From Arthrobacter gandavensis (GTDB lineage: Bacteria; Actinomycetota; Actinomycetes; Actinomycetales; Micrococcaceae): 64,000 bases of DNA. Where the stretch lies: positions 995,394 through 1,059,393 of the forward strand of contig NZ_JADKYW010000005.1 of assembly GCF_015355785.1 (NCBI RefSeq). The letters are read 5' to 3'. The translations under genes were made by a program, and so were the position numbers. The notes beneath the pieces were generated by a model, which was not told the origin of the DNA, ran no database searches, and saw only the letters and a program-made list of their open reading frames with translations. The first letter of the stretch is position 1, and each line of letters opens with the position of its first letter. Below are positions 45,778 through 58,437 of this stretch, piece after piece.

Positions 45778-47199
45778 TCAGCACTCCACCACGTTCACGG
45801 CCAGGCCGCCCATGGCGGTCTCCTTGTATTTCGAGCTCATGTCCCGTCCGGTTTCCCGCATCGTCACGATGACCTCGTCCAGCGAGACGCGGTGCTCGCC
45901 GTCGCCCCAGAGGGCCATCTTGGCGGCGTTGACCGCTTTGCCGGCGCCGATCGCGTTCCGTTCGATGCACGGCACCTGGACCAGCCCGCCGATCGGATCG
46001 CAGGTCAGGCCAAGGTTGTGCTCCATCGCGATTTCCGCGGCGTTTTCAACCTGTTCGGGCGAACCGCCCAGGATCTCGGCGAGGCCCGCGGCGGCCATGG
46101 ACGACGCCGATCCCACCTCGCCCTGGCAGCCCACCTCCGCGCCCGAAATCGAGGCCTGCTCCTTGTAGAGCACCCCGATCGCGCCGGCGGTGAGCAGGAA
46201 GCGGACGACGGCGTCGTCCTTCTGTTCCTGCGTGGCCGTGTCCATGCCAGGGCCGTAGTGCGTGGCGTAGAAAAGCACGGCGGGGATGATGCCCGCGGCA
46301 CCGTTGGTCGGCGCGGTGACAACGCGGCCGCCGGAAGCGTTTTCCTCGTTGACGGCCAGCGCCACCAGGTTGACCCATTCCTGCCAGAAGCGCGGGTCCC
46401 GGGTGGGATCCTCTGCGCGCAGGCGGGTGTGCCACTGCGGTGCCCGACGCCGGACCTTCAGGCCTCCCGGCAGGAGGCCGGTGCGGGAAATGGCTGAGTC
46501 CTTGCACTGGTCCATCACGTCGCGGATGTGCAGCAGGCCGGCGCGCATCTCCTCCTCGGAGCGGGACACCAGCTCGTTCGCCAGCATCACCTGGCTGATG
46601 GACAGGCCGTTGTCCGTGCAGTGTTCCAGCAGCTGCACGGCGGTGCGGAACGGATACGGAAGGGACTGTTTTGAGGCTTCAAGCTCGACGGCGGCCGTTT
46701 CCTCCTCGCCGTCGCGCACAATGAACCCGCCGCCCACGCTGAAGAACGTCGCCTCACGGAGGATTTCACCGTCCGTGCCGGAAACTGCGAACCGGATGCC
46801 GTTGGTGTGCCGCGGCAGGACGGTGAGCGGGTGCAGCACCATGTCCGCGATTCCGTATTCAAGGACCACGCCGACGCCGTTGGCCGGTTTGAGCTGGCTG
46901 CCCAGCTGGACCTTGCCGCTGGCTTCAATCTCGGCGAGCCGTTCCTCCATCTCATCAGGGAGGATCTCTTCCGGCGCGAAGCCTTCAAGCCCCAGGAGGA
47001 CGGCGGGAAAAGTGCCGTGCCCGCGGCCGGTCGCCGCGAGGGACCCGTAAAGGTCCACACGGAGACCGGCCACGGAGCCAAGGACACCGGCGTCGGCGAG
47101 CTCCGCGGCGAAGGCCGCGCCCGCCCTCATCGGCCCCACGGTGTGGGAGCTTGAGGGGCCGATGCCTACGGTGAAGAGGTCGAATACGCCTACAGCCAT
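45778..47199 (-). CDS. sdaA: L-serine ammonia-lyase
   Basis: 473 residues, the single-chain [4Fe-4S] form. The beta-like N-terminal domain starts [19 protein letters not shown], and the alpha domain carries the cluster cysteines in [33 protein letters not shown] and the C-terminal tail Cys (NVVEC). It converts L-serine to pyruvate and ammonia. It is last in the gcv-glyA order, 24 bp after glyA; AAAGGA precedes the ATG. Placement here makes the operon a full glycine-to-pyruvate route. Confidence 0.94.
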   Translation of the reverse strand: MAVGVFDLFTVGIGPSSSHTVGPMRAGAAFAAELADAGVLGSVAGLRVDLYGSLAATGRGHGTFPAVLLGLEGFAPEEILPDEMEERLAEIEASGKVQLGSQLKPANGVGVVLEYGIADMVLHPLTVLPRHTNGIRFAVSGTDGEILREATFFSVGGGFIVRDGEEETAAVELEASKQSLPYPFRTAVQLLEHCTDNGLSISQVMLANELVSRSEEEMRAGLLHIRDVMDQCKDSAISRTGLLPGGLKVRRRAPQWHTRLRAEDPTRDPRFWQEWVNLVALAVNEENASGGRVVTAPTNGAAGIIPAVLFYATHYGPGMDTATQEQKDDAVVRFLLTAGAIGVLYKEQASISGAEVGCQGEVGSASSMAAAGLAEILGGSPEQVENAAEIAMEHNLGLTCDPIGGLVQVPCIERNAIGAGKAVNAAKMALWGDGEHRVSLDEVIVTMRETGRDMSSKYKETAMGGLAVNVVEC

Positions 47200-47223
47200 G
47201 CGGTGTCCTTTGGTTCGCGCCGG

Positions 47224-48525
47224 TTAGGCGCGGGCGGGTGCTCCGGCCAGGTCGGCGACCTGCGGGTAGAGCGGATGGGCCGCGGCCAGTGCGTGGACGC
47301 GGTCCTTGAGTGCACTGAGGTCCTTGCCGTTCCCGGCTATGAGCGCCAGCGCGATGATGTCTGCGACTTCTGTGAACGCTGCTTCGTCGAAGCCGCGCGT
47401 TGCCAGTGCCGGAGTACCGATGCGTAGACCGGAGGTGACCATCGGAGGACGCGGGTCGAACGGCACGGCGTTGCGGTTGACCGTGATGTCGATCTGGGCA
47501 AGACGGTCCTCGGCCTGCTGGCCGTCCAGCTCCGCGTTGCGCAGGTCCACCAGGACCAGGTGCACGTCCGTGCCACCGGAGACCACGGAGATTCCCCTGG
47601 CAGCCACGTCCTCTGCAAGCAGCCGCTCGGCGAGGATCCGGGATCCGGCCAGGGTGCGTTCCTGGCGTTCGCGGAACTCGGGCGTGGCGGCGATCTTCAG
47701 TGCTGTCGCCTTGCCCGCGATCACGTGCTCCAGCGGACCGCCCTGCTGGCCAGGGAACACCGCGGAGTTGATCTTCTTGGCGATGTCCGCGTCGTTGGAG
47801 AGGATGATGCCGCCCCGCGGACCGGCCAGGGTCTTATGCGTCGTGGAGGTCACCACGTGAGCGTGCGGAACCGGGCTGGGGTGCAGCCCGGCCGCGACCA
47901 GTCCAGCGAAGTGCGCCATGTCCACCATGAGGTAGGCACCCACCTCGTCGGCGATGGCGCGGAACGCTTCGAAGTCCAGCTGGCGCGCATAGGCGGACCA
48001 GCCGGCGACGATCAGCTTCGGCTTGTGCTCACGGGCCAGGCGCGCGACGTCGTCCATGTTCACGGTGTGGGTGGTTTCGTCCACGCCGTAGGGAACGATG
48101 TTGTACAGCCGGCCGGAGAAGTTGATCTTCATGCCGTGCGTCAGGTGGCCGCCGTCGGCCAGGGAAAGTCCCAGCACGGTGTCACCCGGACGGATCAGTG
48201 CGTGCATTACCGAGGCGTTCGCCTGGGCGCCGGAGTGCGGCTGGACATTCGCGAAGCCCGCACCGAACAGGGCCTTGGCGCGGTCGATGGCCAGCTGCTC
48301 GATGACGTCCACGTACTCGCAGCCGCCGTAATAGCGGCGCCCGGGGTAGCCTTCGGCGTACTTGTTGGTCAGCACCGAGCCCTGGGCTTCCATGATGGCC
48401 ACCGCAGTGTGGTTCTCGGAGGCGATCATCTCCAGGCCGTCCTGCTGACGGCGGCGCTCGTTGTCGATCTGCTCGGCAACCTCGGGATCGATCTCCGCCA
48501 GGCGGGAGTTCAGGAAATCCGTCAC
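47224..48525 (-). CDS. glyA: serine hydroxymethyltransferase
   Basis: 433 residues. The PLP lysine is in [13 protein letters not shown] (about 232); [18 protein letters not shown] and [13 protein letters not shown] are the substrate and cofactor regions. It interconverts glycine plus methylene-THF and serine, using the one-carbon unit made by the cleavage system encoded upstream. Its ATG overlaps the gcvH stop by 4 bp. Confidence 0.96.
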   Translation of the reverse strand: MTDFLNSRLAEIDPEVAEQIDNERRRQQDGLEMIASENHTAVAIMEAQGSVLTNKYAEGYPGRRYYGGCEYVDVIEQLAIDRAKALFGAGFANVQPHSGAQANASVMHALIRPGDTVLGLSLADGGHLTHGMKINFSGRLYNIVPYGVDETTHTVNMDDVARLAREHKPKLIVAGWSAYARQLDFEAFRAIADEVGAYLMVDMAHFAGLVAAGLHPSPVPHAHVVTSTTHKTLAGPRGGIILSNDADIAKKINSAVFPGQQGGPLEHVIAGKATALKIAATPEFRERQERTLAGSRILAERLLAEDVAARGISVVSGGTDVHLVLVDLRNAELDGQQAEDRLAQIDITVNRNAVPFDPRPPMVTSGLRIGTPALATRGFDEAAFTEVADIIALALIAGNGKDLSALKDRVHALAAAHPLYPQVADLAGAPARA

Positions 48526-48899
48526 AGCTCGCCGCCGTTCTTCTCTGCGTACTCGGCAGCGCTCATGAGCTCACCCTCCTCCGTGACCTCAACGGTGAAC
48601 AGCCAGCCGGCACCGTAGGGGTCTTCGTTCAGGATGGCCGGGTTGTCCACGGCTTCCTGGTTGACCTCCACGATGGTGCCGGAAACCGGGGCGTACAGAT
48701 CCGAGACGGACTTGGTGGATTCAACCTCGCCGCAGGTCTCGCCTGCGGTGACGGTGTCGCCGACGGCGGGCAGGTCAACGTACACGACGTCGCCCAGGGC
48801 GTCAGCAGCGACGGCGGAGATGCCGACCTTCACGGGGCTGGAAGCGTCCACCCACTCGTGTTCGGCGGAGTAACGGAGGGAAGAGTCAACTTTGCTCAT
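48522..48899 (-). CDS. gcvH: glycine cleavage system H protein
   Basis: 125 residues. The lipoyl-carrying Lys63 is in [15 protein letters not shown]. It shuttles the aminomethyl group between GcvP and GcvT. It is separated from gcvT by 220 bp, which hold a TCGCTCG-rich repeat, and coupled to glyA. Confidence 0.95.
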   Translation of the reverse strand: MSKVDSSLRYSAEHEWVDASSPVKVGISAVAADALGDVVYVDLPAVGDTVTAGETCGEVESTKSVSDLYAPVSGTIVEVNQEAVDNPAILNEDPYGAGWLFTVEVTEEGELMSAAEYAEKNGGEL

Positions 48900-49119
48900 A
48901 GGATGTGCCTTTCAAGTGGTGTGAACAACTGGTTCAAAGTCTACGGATGTCGATGCTGCGTGCCCGTGTCTGGGGCAGACGGTACGGCATTCTGCCGCCC
49001 CTTAGACACCTCGCTCGTTCCTCGCTTCGGCGATGCGGGGCTACACAGAACACCGCACCGCCCGCCGCGAGCCGGACGCCGACACGTGCGCCCGGTTTTG
49101 TACGGCTTCTTCCTCGGTA

Positions 49120-50241
49120 CTACTTGGCGCGCTTGTAGAAGGGGAGAGAGACGACTTCGAAGGATTCAGGCTTGCCGCGGAGGTCGACGTCGAGGGAGGT
49201 GCCGGGGGCGGAGACGGCGGCATCGACGTAGGCCAGGGCGATCGGGTAGCCCAGGGTGGGGCTGGGAGCGCCGGAGGTGACTTCGCCGACGGAGTTGCCG
49301 TCCTGAAGGACCTGGTAGTGCGAGCGGGCCGACCGGCGGCCGGAACCCTTCAGTCCAACCAATTTGTGTGCCGGGGCCTGCTCCTTCCTGGCAGCCAGGG
49401 CCTCGCGTCCCACGAAGTCTCCGTCCTTTGACAGCGCGACGACGCCGCCCAGTCCGGCCGCGTACGGATCCACGTCCAGGGAGAGTTCGTTGCCGTAAAG
49501 CGGCATGCCCGCTTCCAGGCGCAGCGAATCGCGGCAGGCAAGGCCTGCCGGGACGAGTCCTCGTCCTTCACCGGCGGCAAGCAGCGCCTGCCACAGGGCG
49601 GCGGCGTCGTCATTCGGGACGTAGATCTCAAAGCCGTCCTCACCGGTGTAACCGGTACGTGCCACCAGCAGCGGATGCGAGCTGCCCCCCACGGAAAGCT
49701 CAACCTGCGCCGCAGCGTAGTACTTCATCCCGGTGACCAGGTCCTGCTGTGCGGAGGGAACCAGGTCCAGCAGGATGGCCTCGGCTTCGGGGCCCTGCAC
49801 GGCCACCAGCGAGGTGGCCGCCGTCTGGTCCTGCACTACGACGTCGAACCCATCGGCCCGGGCGGCCAGCTCCGCCGCAACGGTGGCGGCATTGCCCGCG
49901 TTCGGAACCACCAGATAGGAGTCGTCACCCAGCCGGTAGCTGATCAGATCGTCGATGATCCCGCCGTCGGCGTTCGTGATCAGCGAGTACTTGGCGCGGC
50001 CCACGGCCACGGCAGAAAGCTTGCCCGTGAGCGCGTAGTCCAGGAACGCGGCGGCCTGCGGTCCGGTGACCGCGACTTCGCCCATGTGGGACAGGTCGAA
50101 CAGGCCGGCGGCCCTGCGGACGGCGTGGTGCTCGGCCAGCTCGGAGCTGTACTTCAGCGGCATCTGCCAGCCGCCGAAGTCGGTGAAGGAGGCACCGAGT
50201 TTCTTGTGCTCTTCGTAGAGAGCGGTGTACTGCTCAGTCAT
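49120..50241 (-). CDS. gcvT: glycine cleavage system T protein (aminomethyltransferase)
   Basis: 373 residues from ATG 50241, with AAGGGG upstream. FTDFGGWQMPLKY, GLFDLSHMGEVAVTGP and the later YTGEDGFEIYVP strand are family blocks; ACRDSLRLEAGMPLYGNEL binds the folate. It releases ammonia and forms methylene-THF. It starts 14 bp after the gcvP stop. Confidence 0.96.
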   Translation of the reverse strand: MTEQYTALYEEHKKLGASFTDFGGWQMPLKYSSELAEHHAVRRAAGLFDLSHMGEVAVTGPQAAAFLDYALTGKLSAVAVGRAKYSLITNADGGIIDDLISYRLGDDSYLVVPNAGNAATVAAELAARADGFDVVVQDQTAATSLVAVQGPEAEAILLDLVPSAQQDLVTGMKYYAAAQVELSVGGSSHPLLVARTGYTGEDGFEIYVPNDDAAALWQALLAAGEGRGLVPAGLACRDSLRLEAGMPLYGNELSLDVDPYAAGLGGVVALSKDGDFVGREALAARKEQAPAHKLVGLKGSGRRSARSHYQVLQDGNSVGEVTSGAPSPTLGYPIALAYVDAAVSAPGTSLDVDLRGKPESFEVVSLPFYKRAK

Positions 50242-50255
50242 TGCGGCGGTCCCCT

Positions 50256-53093
<2,838 letters not shown>

Positions 53094-53138
53094 AGGAGGC
53101 TCCAAGAGGCTGGCGAGGGTACGCCGAAACGACGGCTG

Positions 53139-53339
53139 GCTCCTCCCCGCTCTGTATTGGACCTGAGAGATTCCGCGGGTGTTATCCGCTTGCACCGTCG
53201 GTGAGGAGCCGGCACGCCGGCCCTGCTTTCCAGAGTTGCCTCGCCATGGCGGTACTGGGGCCTGAGAGATTCCCGGGGAGGGTTTGCTCCTACGGCGCCC
53301 GCGTCTGCATGTGTCGCGCGGGACTCTCCCGCCACGGCT
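53139..53339 (-). promoter_or_regulatory. tandem glycine riboswitch
   Basis: Read on the minus strand, two similar aptamers are present. The first runs from GCGGGAGAGTCCCGCG through GCCGTAGGAGCAA to CGGGAATCTCTCAGG. The second runs from AACTCTGGAAAGC through ACCGACGGTGCAAGC to GCGGAATCTCTCAGG and closes with GGGGAGG. The repeated AATCTCTCAGG cores and GGAGAG/TCTGGA openings are the class signature. It lies 45 bp before the gcvP ATG. Glycine binding normally switches such operons on. Confidence 0.95.
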
Positions 53340-53615
53340 GGTAAAGGCATATTCAATTGTGGCTGCACCCTGACTTTAGCCCGCCCGGCAGCCCCCTTCA
53401 AGGTATGACCGGACCTCATTCACGAGCCGGGGACCGGGGATACGGGCGCAGCTGCGCCAGGGTCCCAAATTGACAGCGCTCCGGTGACTGCCGAAACTAA
53501 AACGATCGGCGGTGTCGCTGCATCTCATGAGGCTTCATTGGATATCTGAGCATATTGGTGTCAGCAGCGTGTCTTGCCGGCGGCATGCCACACGGCGCCA
53601 TAAGAAAGAACCCCC
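53340..53615. other. divergent promoter region, gcv operon and permease
   Basis: About 275 bp with no gene. It must contain the promoter feeding the glycine riboswitch leftward and that of the amino-acid permease rightward. No clear operator palindrome was found. Confidence 0.4.
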
Positions 53616-55106
53616 ATGCCAGGTAGCTCCACCCCCGCTTCAACCACGGACCATTCAGCTGCGGTAACAAGTTCGAAGGACCCCGGCCTCGCGCGTTCGA
53701 TGTCCAGCCGTCACATCCAGCTCCTCGCCATCGGCGGAGCGATCGGCACCGGTCTGTTCATGGGCTCGGGGAAAACCATCTCGGTTGCCGGGCCCTCCGT
53801 CATCTTCGTGTACATGGTCATCGGCTTCATGCTGTATTTCGTGATGCGGGCCATGGGCGAGCTGCTGCTGTCCAACCTCCAGTACAAGTCCTTCAGCGAC
53901 TTCGCTGCGGACCTTCTGGGCCCCTGGGCCGGTTTCTTCACCGGCTGGACCTACTGGTTCTGCTGGGTGGTCACCGGAATTGCGGACGTGGTGGCGATTG
54001 CCCACTACGTCACCTTCTGGTGGGCGGAGATTCCGCTGTGGATTCCGGCGCTGGCCTGCATTGTGCTGCTGGTGGCACTGAACCTGCCATCCGTGAAGGC
54101 CTTCGGCGAGACCGAGTTCTGGTTCGCCCTGGTCAAGATCATCGCGATCCTGACGCTCATTGTGGTGGGCCTGGTTCTGATCCTCACCCGCTTCGACTCG
54201 GGCGGCGGTGCCACGGCAGGGTTTGAGAACCTGTGGGAACACGGAGGCTTCTTCCCCACCGGCCCCATGGGCTTCGTGGCAGGCTTCCAGATCGCCGTCT
54301 TCGCGTTCGTCGGCATTGAACTGGTGGGCACCGCCGCGGCAGAGACCAAGGATCCGGAGAAGAACCTCCCCAAGGCGATCAACTCGATTCCGCTGCGCAT
54401 CATGCTTTTCTACGTAGGCGCCCTGGTGGTGCTGATGGCCGTGATTCCCTGGACGCGGTTCACCGCCGATGAAAGCCCCTTTGTGGGCATGTTCGCCCTG
54501 GCCGGGCTGGGCATTGCTGCCGCCGTCGTCAATTTTGTGGTGCTGACCTCCGCGGCTTCCTCCGCGAACTCGGGGATCTACTCCACCTCGCGGATGGTCT
54601 TCGGACTGGCGCACGACGGCGATGCCCCCAAGGCATTTGGCCGCCTGTCCAGCCGGAAAGTGCCGCGCAACGCCCTGTTCTTCTCCTGCACCTTCCTGCT
54701 GGCCGGGGTGGTGCTGCTCTACGCCGGGGATTCGGTGAGCGAGGCGTTCACGCTGGTGACCACCATTTCAGCCCTGTGCTTTATGTTCGTGTGGACCATC
54801 ATCCTGCTGAGCTACCTGGCCTACCGCCGGCGCCGCCCGCAGCTGCACCGGGAATCTGCCTTCAAGCTCCCAGGTGGACGGGTAATGGTCTACGTGGTGC
54901 TGGCGTTCTTCGCGTTCATTGTGTGGGCGCTGACCACCCAGCCGGACACGCTGACGGCACTGCTCGTTACGCCCATTTGGTTTGCCCTGCTGGCCGGCGC
55001 CTACGCCCTGCTGCGCCGCACTCCGCTGCACCAGGCGCGAGTGGCGGAGTACAAAGCCATGGCCGAGGCTGAGCGGGGAGCCGTGAAGCAGCTCAGCCGC
55101 GGGTGA
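53616..55106 (+). CDS. CycA-like amino acid permease (APC family)
   Basis: 496 residues, 12 membrane segments. IGGAIGTGLFMGSGKTISVAGPS and YMVIGFMLYFVMRAMGELLLSN (quoted in parts) are the APC/AAT signatures; EFWFALVKIIAIL follows in the sixth segment. CycA-type permeases import D-serine, D-alanine and glycine. Its position divergent from the glycine-cleavage operon fits glycine or serine uptake. The ribosome-binding site is weak. Its last 14 bp overlap the convergent MBL gene. Confidence 0.88.
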   Translation: MPGSSTPASTTDHSAAVTSSKDPGLARSMSSRHIQLLAIGGAIGTGLFMGSGKTISVAGPSVIFVYMVIGFMLYFVMRAMGELLLSNLQYKSFSDFAADLLGPWAGFFTGWTYWFCWVVTGIADVVAIAHYVTFWWAEIPLWIPALACIVLLVALNLPSVKAFGETEFWFALVKIIAILTLIVVGLVLILTRFDSGGGATAGFENLWEHGGFFPTGPMGFVAGFQIAVFAFVGIELVGTAAAETKDPEKNLPKAINSIPLRIMLFYVGALVVLMAVIPWTRFTADESPFVGMFALAGLGIAAAVVNFVVLTSAASSANSGIYSTSRMVFGLAHDGDAPKAFGRLSSRKVPRNALFFSCTFLLAGVVLLYAGDSVSEAFTLVTTISALCFMFVWTIILLSYLAYRRRRPQLHRESAFKLPGGRVMVYVVLAFFAFIVWALTTQPDTLTALLVTPIWFALLAGAYALLRRTPLHQARVAEYKAMAEAERGAVKQLSRG

Positions 55107-55947
55107 ACTTGAGGTAGCGGCGGGCCGAATCCTGCACGATCCGGTCAGCTCCGCGGGGCAGGATGTAGTCCCACCAGGCCCCGTACAGCCGCTCGTAGGA
55201 CAGCGGCGCCAAAAGCCCGGCCGCAGCCTCAACTACATCCGGGCGCTCCGGGATCAGGTTGGGGTAGCTGTACATGAAAGCGACGTGGCTGAAGTCCGGG
55301 ATGACCTGGATGATGTCTCCGCTGAACAGCGCCCCAACCCCGTCCGGGTCATCATCCCAGTGCATCACCGTGCCGCCGGGAAAATGGATGCCCGGCCGGT
55401 ACAGGACCAGGCCTTCAGCCAGTTCCATGCTGTCCCCGTCCCAGAACTGCAGGGCGGGGTCGCGGCGCCCCACCCATTCCCTGTCCGCGCTGTGCAGGTA
55501 GACGGGGACGCCGAACTCCCGGGCCCAGTCCACCATGGTGGCGTAGTAGTGCGGGTGGCTGATGGCAATGGCGGTCAGACCACCTTCGGCATTGATGAGG
55601 TCGATCAGCTCTTCGTCCAGGTACGGCACGCAGTCCCAGAGCACGTTGCCCCCGGCGGCCTTGACCAGCAGGGCACGCTGGCCGATGGCAAACCTGGGTT
55701 CGCTGCCGATCCCCAGCACGCCCGGACCCTGCGGATGCACGCTGGCACGCCGGGCTCCGGAGCGGAGGCGGGAGAGAGTGGTCCACGCCTGGCCGGTCAG
55801 CGGGACGTACTGCCGCTCGTCCAGGCACACCGGGCAATCGGCGCGGGGTTCTCCATACTGGGTCCCGCACGTTACACAGATTGGATACTCGTTCGGAGGC
55901 AGTGCCTCGCGGTAATGCTGCACCATGGTCATAAACCCGTCCGTCAC
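55093..55947 (-). CDS. MBL-fold hydrolase with N-terminal zinc ribbon and altered metal motif
   Basis: 284 residues. An N-terminal knuckle has CVTC (about 24-27) and CPVC (about 38-41). The MBL core has SHPHYYATMVDWA where the canonical HxHxDH would be, so the Asp and third His are replaced by Tyr and Thr. Further ligand candidates are HSADREW and the GGTVMHWDDDP and FSGDII segments. Related proteins are annotated as glyoxylase-like or MBL-fold hydrolases without known substrate. An internal ATG at 55929 is a possible start. Confidence 0.78.
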   Translation of the reverse strand: MTDGFMTMVQHYREALPPNEYPICVTCGTQYGEPRADCPVCLDERQYVPLTGQAWTTLSRLRSGARRASVHPQGPGVLGIGSEPRFAIGQRALLVKAAGGNVLWDCVPYLDEELIDLINAEGGLTAIAISHPHYYATMVDWAREFGVPVYLHSADREWVGRRDPALQFWDGDSMELAEGLVLYRPGIHFPGGTVMHWDDDPDGVGALFSGDIIQVIPDFSHVAFMYSYPNLIPERPDVVEAAAGLLAPLSYERLYGAWWDYILPRGADRIVQDSARRYLKFTRG

Positions 55948-56046
55948 CAGGTAAGGCCGAAGTGCCGTTAGGCTACCGTCCGCTGCGGCCGCGTAACACC
56001 GTGGGCGGGCAAGATCACCTGGTGCTCTGAATAACGATTTGGCAAC

Positions 56047-56664
56047 TCAGTAGACAACCGTGCCGGTGGATTCAACCGTGTTCCCCAGCTGTGCCGGACG
56101 TCTGCTGACCTCCAGCGCAATCCCGGCCGTATGGAGCGGCACTTCCAGGGCGCGGCTGAGGTTCGCCAGCACGTCGCTGCGGACGCGGCGCAGCGCCTCC
56201 TGCACATCCGCCCGCTCGTTCAGGGTCAGGCGCATGGCCAGGTCCGGTGAATCAGCCGTTCCGCGCAGCAGGGCGGAGCTGCTGACCACGCCCGGGAGGG
56301 ATGCCGCGTCGTCCTCCACGGCGGCAGCCAGCACGGCCGGGTCGCACCGGGTAATTCCGCGGGCGGGGTCTTCATGGAGGCGGTAGCTGGACGCGGCACG
56401 TCGCCGCGGCACTTCAGCCAGCATCCACCACAGCCCCAACAGCCCCAGGATGATTCCGCCGATCAGCACGGCCGCAGCCGGGAGGGTTTCAAGGACTCCG
56501 GAGCCGTCGGTCAGGACGGGCTCTTCCGCACCGGCGAGGCTGCCGCCGGAAAGCTGGTCCATGAGGCCCGAAGAGAAGAGGATCGAGGCTGCTCCCGCGG
56601 CCAGCAGGATGAGGCCGATGATGATCAGCCACGTCCGGTTCATGGCTCCTGCATGATGTCGCAT
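56047..56664 (-). CDS. AmaP-like alkaline shock membrane anchor protein
   Basis: 205 residues from ATG 56664, with AAGGA upstream. Two N-terminal membrane helices (about 9-30 and 60-79) are followed by a soluble alpha/beta domain (about 100-205). This is the layout of AmaP, which ties Asp23 to the membrane. It is last gene of the five-gene Asp23 cluster. Confidence 0.75.
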   Translation of the reverse strand: MRHHAGAMNRTWLIIIGLILLAAGAASILFSSGLMDQLSGGSLAGAEEPVLTDGSGVLETLPAAAVLIGGIILGLLGLWWMLAEVPRRRAASSYRLHEDPARGITRCDPAVLAAAVEDDAASLPGVVSSSALLRGTADSPDLAMRLTLNERADVQEALRRVRSDVLANLSRALEVPLHTAGIALEVSRRPAQLGNTVESTGTVVY

Positions 56665-56689
56665 GCTGTGTCCTTCCCGGTGCGCCGGG

Positions 56690-57277
56690 TCAGTCCCGTG
56701 AGTGAATGGTGACCCGGACCCGGGGCACCGGATCCAGGCCGGAGGCTTCCAGCCGGGAACGCACGCCGTCACCGACCCAGCGCTGCAGGTCCCGGATGTC
56801 GTGCAGGGCAGTGGTCACCGAAACCCGGACATCACGGTCCGTGGCTGTGGCCGACGCCGAGGAAACCCCGTCGATGTGTTCGCACGTAGCCGCCGCCAGC
56901 TGGGCCACGGCGCGGCGGGACATCACCGCTGAAGGTTCGCCAACGGTCGCCCGGCCAGCCTCCGGATCCCCGGCCGCCGGAACCCGGACCGGCAGGTCAT
57001 GGAAGCGGCCGGGGATGATGCCTGCCAGCAGCAGCAAGAGGCCGGCGACCGCGAGCGCGATGCCCAGCGCCCAGACTCCGGTGCTGTTCCATGCCGAGTC
57101 GGCCAGCCACTGCACCGGAGCGGTGAGCGCCTCCGGCCAGGTTCCCGATGTGAGCCGGAGCAGTGCAGCCACCACGGCAGCAACACCCAGTACCAGCAGC
57201 ACCACGGCGCAGATGGTGGCCGGTACGGAGCGGCTGGGCCGCGGGCGGAGGGCCACCGGCGGCGACTCGGCACTCAC
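56690..57277 (-). CDS. DUF6286 membrane protein
   Basis: 195 residues. Two membrane helices (about 20-42 and 67-88), then a soluble C-terminal domain with LAAATCEHIDGVSSASATAT and RWVGDGVRSRLEASG. DUF6286 proteins accompany Asp23/Gls24 genes in actinobacteria. It overlaps the preceding Asp23 gene by 4 bp. Confidence 0.8.
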   Translation of the reverse strand: MSAESPPVALRPRPSRSVPATICAVVLLVLGVAAVVAALLRLTSGTWPEALTAPVQWLADSAWNSTGVWALGIALAVAGLLLLLAGIIPGRFHDLPVRVPAAGDPEAGRATVGEPSAVMSRRAVAQLAAATCEHIDGVSSASATATDRDVRVSVTTALHDIRDLQRWVGDGVRSRLEASGLDPVPRVRVTIHSRD

Positions 57278-57678
57278 AGCAGTTTCCGCCGTCCGGGCGA
57301 CGCCGGCCGGGGCCTCAGCCAGGCCACGGTAACGTCCACCTGCCGCACCTGCACGCCCGTCAGTTCAGTGACGCGCCAGGCTATCCGCTCGCGCAGCTCG
57401 CGCGTGGCCGCACGCAGGGCCACCGGATAGGGCAGCCCTACCGATACCCGCAGGCTGGCAATGTTCCCGGCCAGCTCAACCGAGGCCTCGGGCCGGGCCG
57501 TGAAGTCCGCCCGCGATCCGATTCCCAGGAATCCTCCGGACGTTCCGCCGGCTTCGGTTTCGTCGCGTGCCACCTGGCCGGCGATCTTCTCCAGGACCCT
57601 GCGGGACATGGACGTGCTGCCCCGGTCTTCAACTGCCCGCCGGGGGCGTCTCTCAGTACCCGCCTCCGTCATGGTCAT
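57274..57678 (-). CDS. Asp23/Gls24-family protein, divergent copy
   Basis: 134 residues. A charged N-terminal extension precedes ISRRVLEKIAGQVAR-type sequence (MSRRVLEKIAGQVA), a Gly-rich stretch, then the Asp23 alternating strand-helix block ending VRQVDVTVAWLRP. It shares both ends with neighbours by 4-bp overlaps. More divergent than the copy at 57919-58437. Confidence 0.78.
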   Translation of the reverse strand: MTMTEAGTERRPRRAVEDRGSTSMSRRVLEKIAGQVARDETEAGGTSGGFLGIGSRADFTARPEASVELAGNIASLRVSVGLPYPVALRAATRELRERIAWRVTELTGVQVRQVDVTVAWLRPRPASPGRRKLL

Positions 57679-57854
57679 CGGCTTGCGGCACGGCCAAACA
57701 GGCCGGCCATGTCCAGTTTGCCGTCAGCCACCAGGCCCACCAGCAACCCGATCAAACCAAAGAGAACGGTCACCAGGAAGGCGAACCACCCCCCGAATGC
57801 CAGCACGATCCCCAAAACCAAACCAACTACCAGGCACCATCTTGTTGCATTCAT
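57675..57854 (-). CDS. 59-residue membrane protein, DUF2273-like
   Basis: Starts at ATG 57854, with AAGGAG seven nt upstream, and stops at TGA overlapping the next ATG (ATGA). Two hydrophobic helices joined by GGW: VVGLVLGIVLAFGGWF and FLVTVLFGLIGLLVGLV, then DGKLDMAGLFGR. This resembles DUF2273, small proteins found with Asp23 and AmaP in Gram-positive bacteria. Confidence 0.8.
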   Translation of the reverse strand: MNATRWCLVVGLVLGIVLAFGGWFAFLVTVLFGLIGLLVGLVADGKLDMAGLFGRAASR

Positions 57855-57918
57855 CGGTGCTCTCCTTAGGACGTATTAGTACGTGGTGGATGCAGCCCGC
57901 GCGAATGCCGGGCCCTCT

Positions 57919-58437
57919 CTACTCCAGCCGTCCGGACGGCTTTTTCTGCGACTGGCCGTCGTCGTCGCTGTCATCATCCGGGAGGTGCACGTCCGTGACG
58001 TTCACGTTGACCTCCAGGACTTCCAGTCCGGTGGCGTTTTCGACGGAGCGGATGACGTTGGTGCGGATGGCCTGGCTGACCTCGACAATCGAGTAGCCGT
58101 ACTCCACGATCACGCTCACGTCCACCGCCGCCTGCCGCTCGCCTTTCTCCACGCTCACACCATTGCCGTAGTTCGTCTGGGAGCCGGGGATCCGCTCGGC
58201 GACTGCGCTGAACGCGCGCCGGGCGGCATTTCCCATCGCATAAACGCCCGGAACTTCGCGGGTCGCGATCCCGGCGAGTTTCTGCACCACGTTCTCTTCG
58301 ATGGTGGTGTCTCCTCGCGGTGTGTGGAGCGGCCCGGAGGGGCGGTGCCGGGTGAGGTCGCCGTCCCGCTGCATCTCTTCTCCGCCGGCCACCGGTGGGG
58401 CCGTTGACTGTCCAGGATTCCTGGCGGATTCTGCCAT
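57919..58437 (-). CDS. Asp23/Gls24-family envelope stress protein
   Basis: 172 residues from ATG 58437, with AGGAG nine nt upstream (an ATG at 58446 directly abuts that site). A polar N-terminus of about 50 residues, then ENVVQKLAGIATREVPGVYAMG (quoted in parts) and VDVSVIVEYGYSIVEVSQAI, ending VNVTDVHLP and an acidic-basic tail. The family forms membrane-associated layers that help cope with alkaline and envelope stress. First gene of the cluster. Confidence 0.88.
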   Translation of the reverse strand: MAESARNPGQSTAPPVAGGEEMQRDGDLTRHRPSGPLHTPRGDTTIEENVVQKLAGIATREVPGVYAMGNAARRAFSAVAERIPGSQTNYGNGVSVEKGERQAAVDVSVIVEYGYSIVEVSQAIRTNVIRSVENATGLEVLEVNVNVTDVHLPDDDSDDDGQSQKKPSGRLE

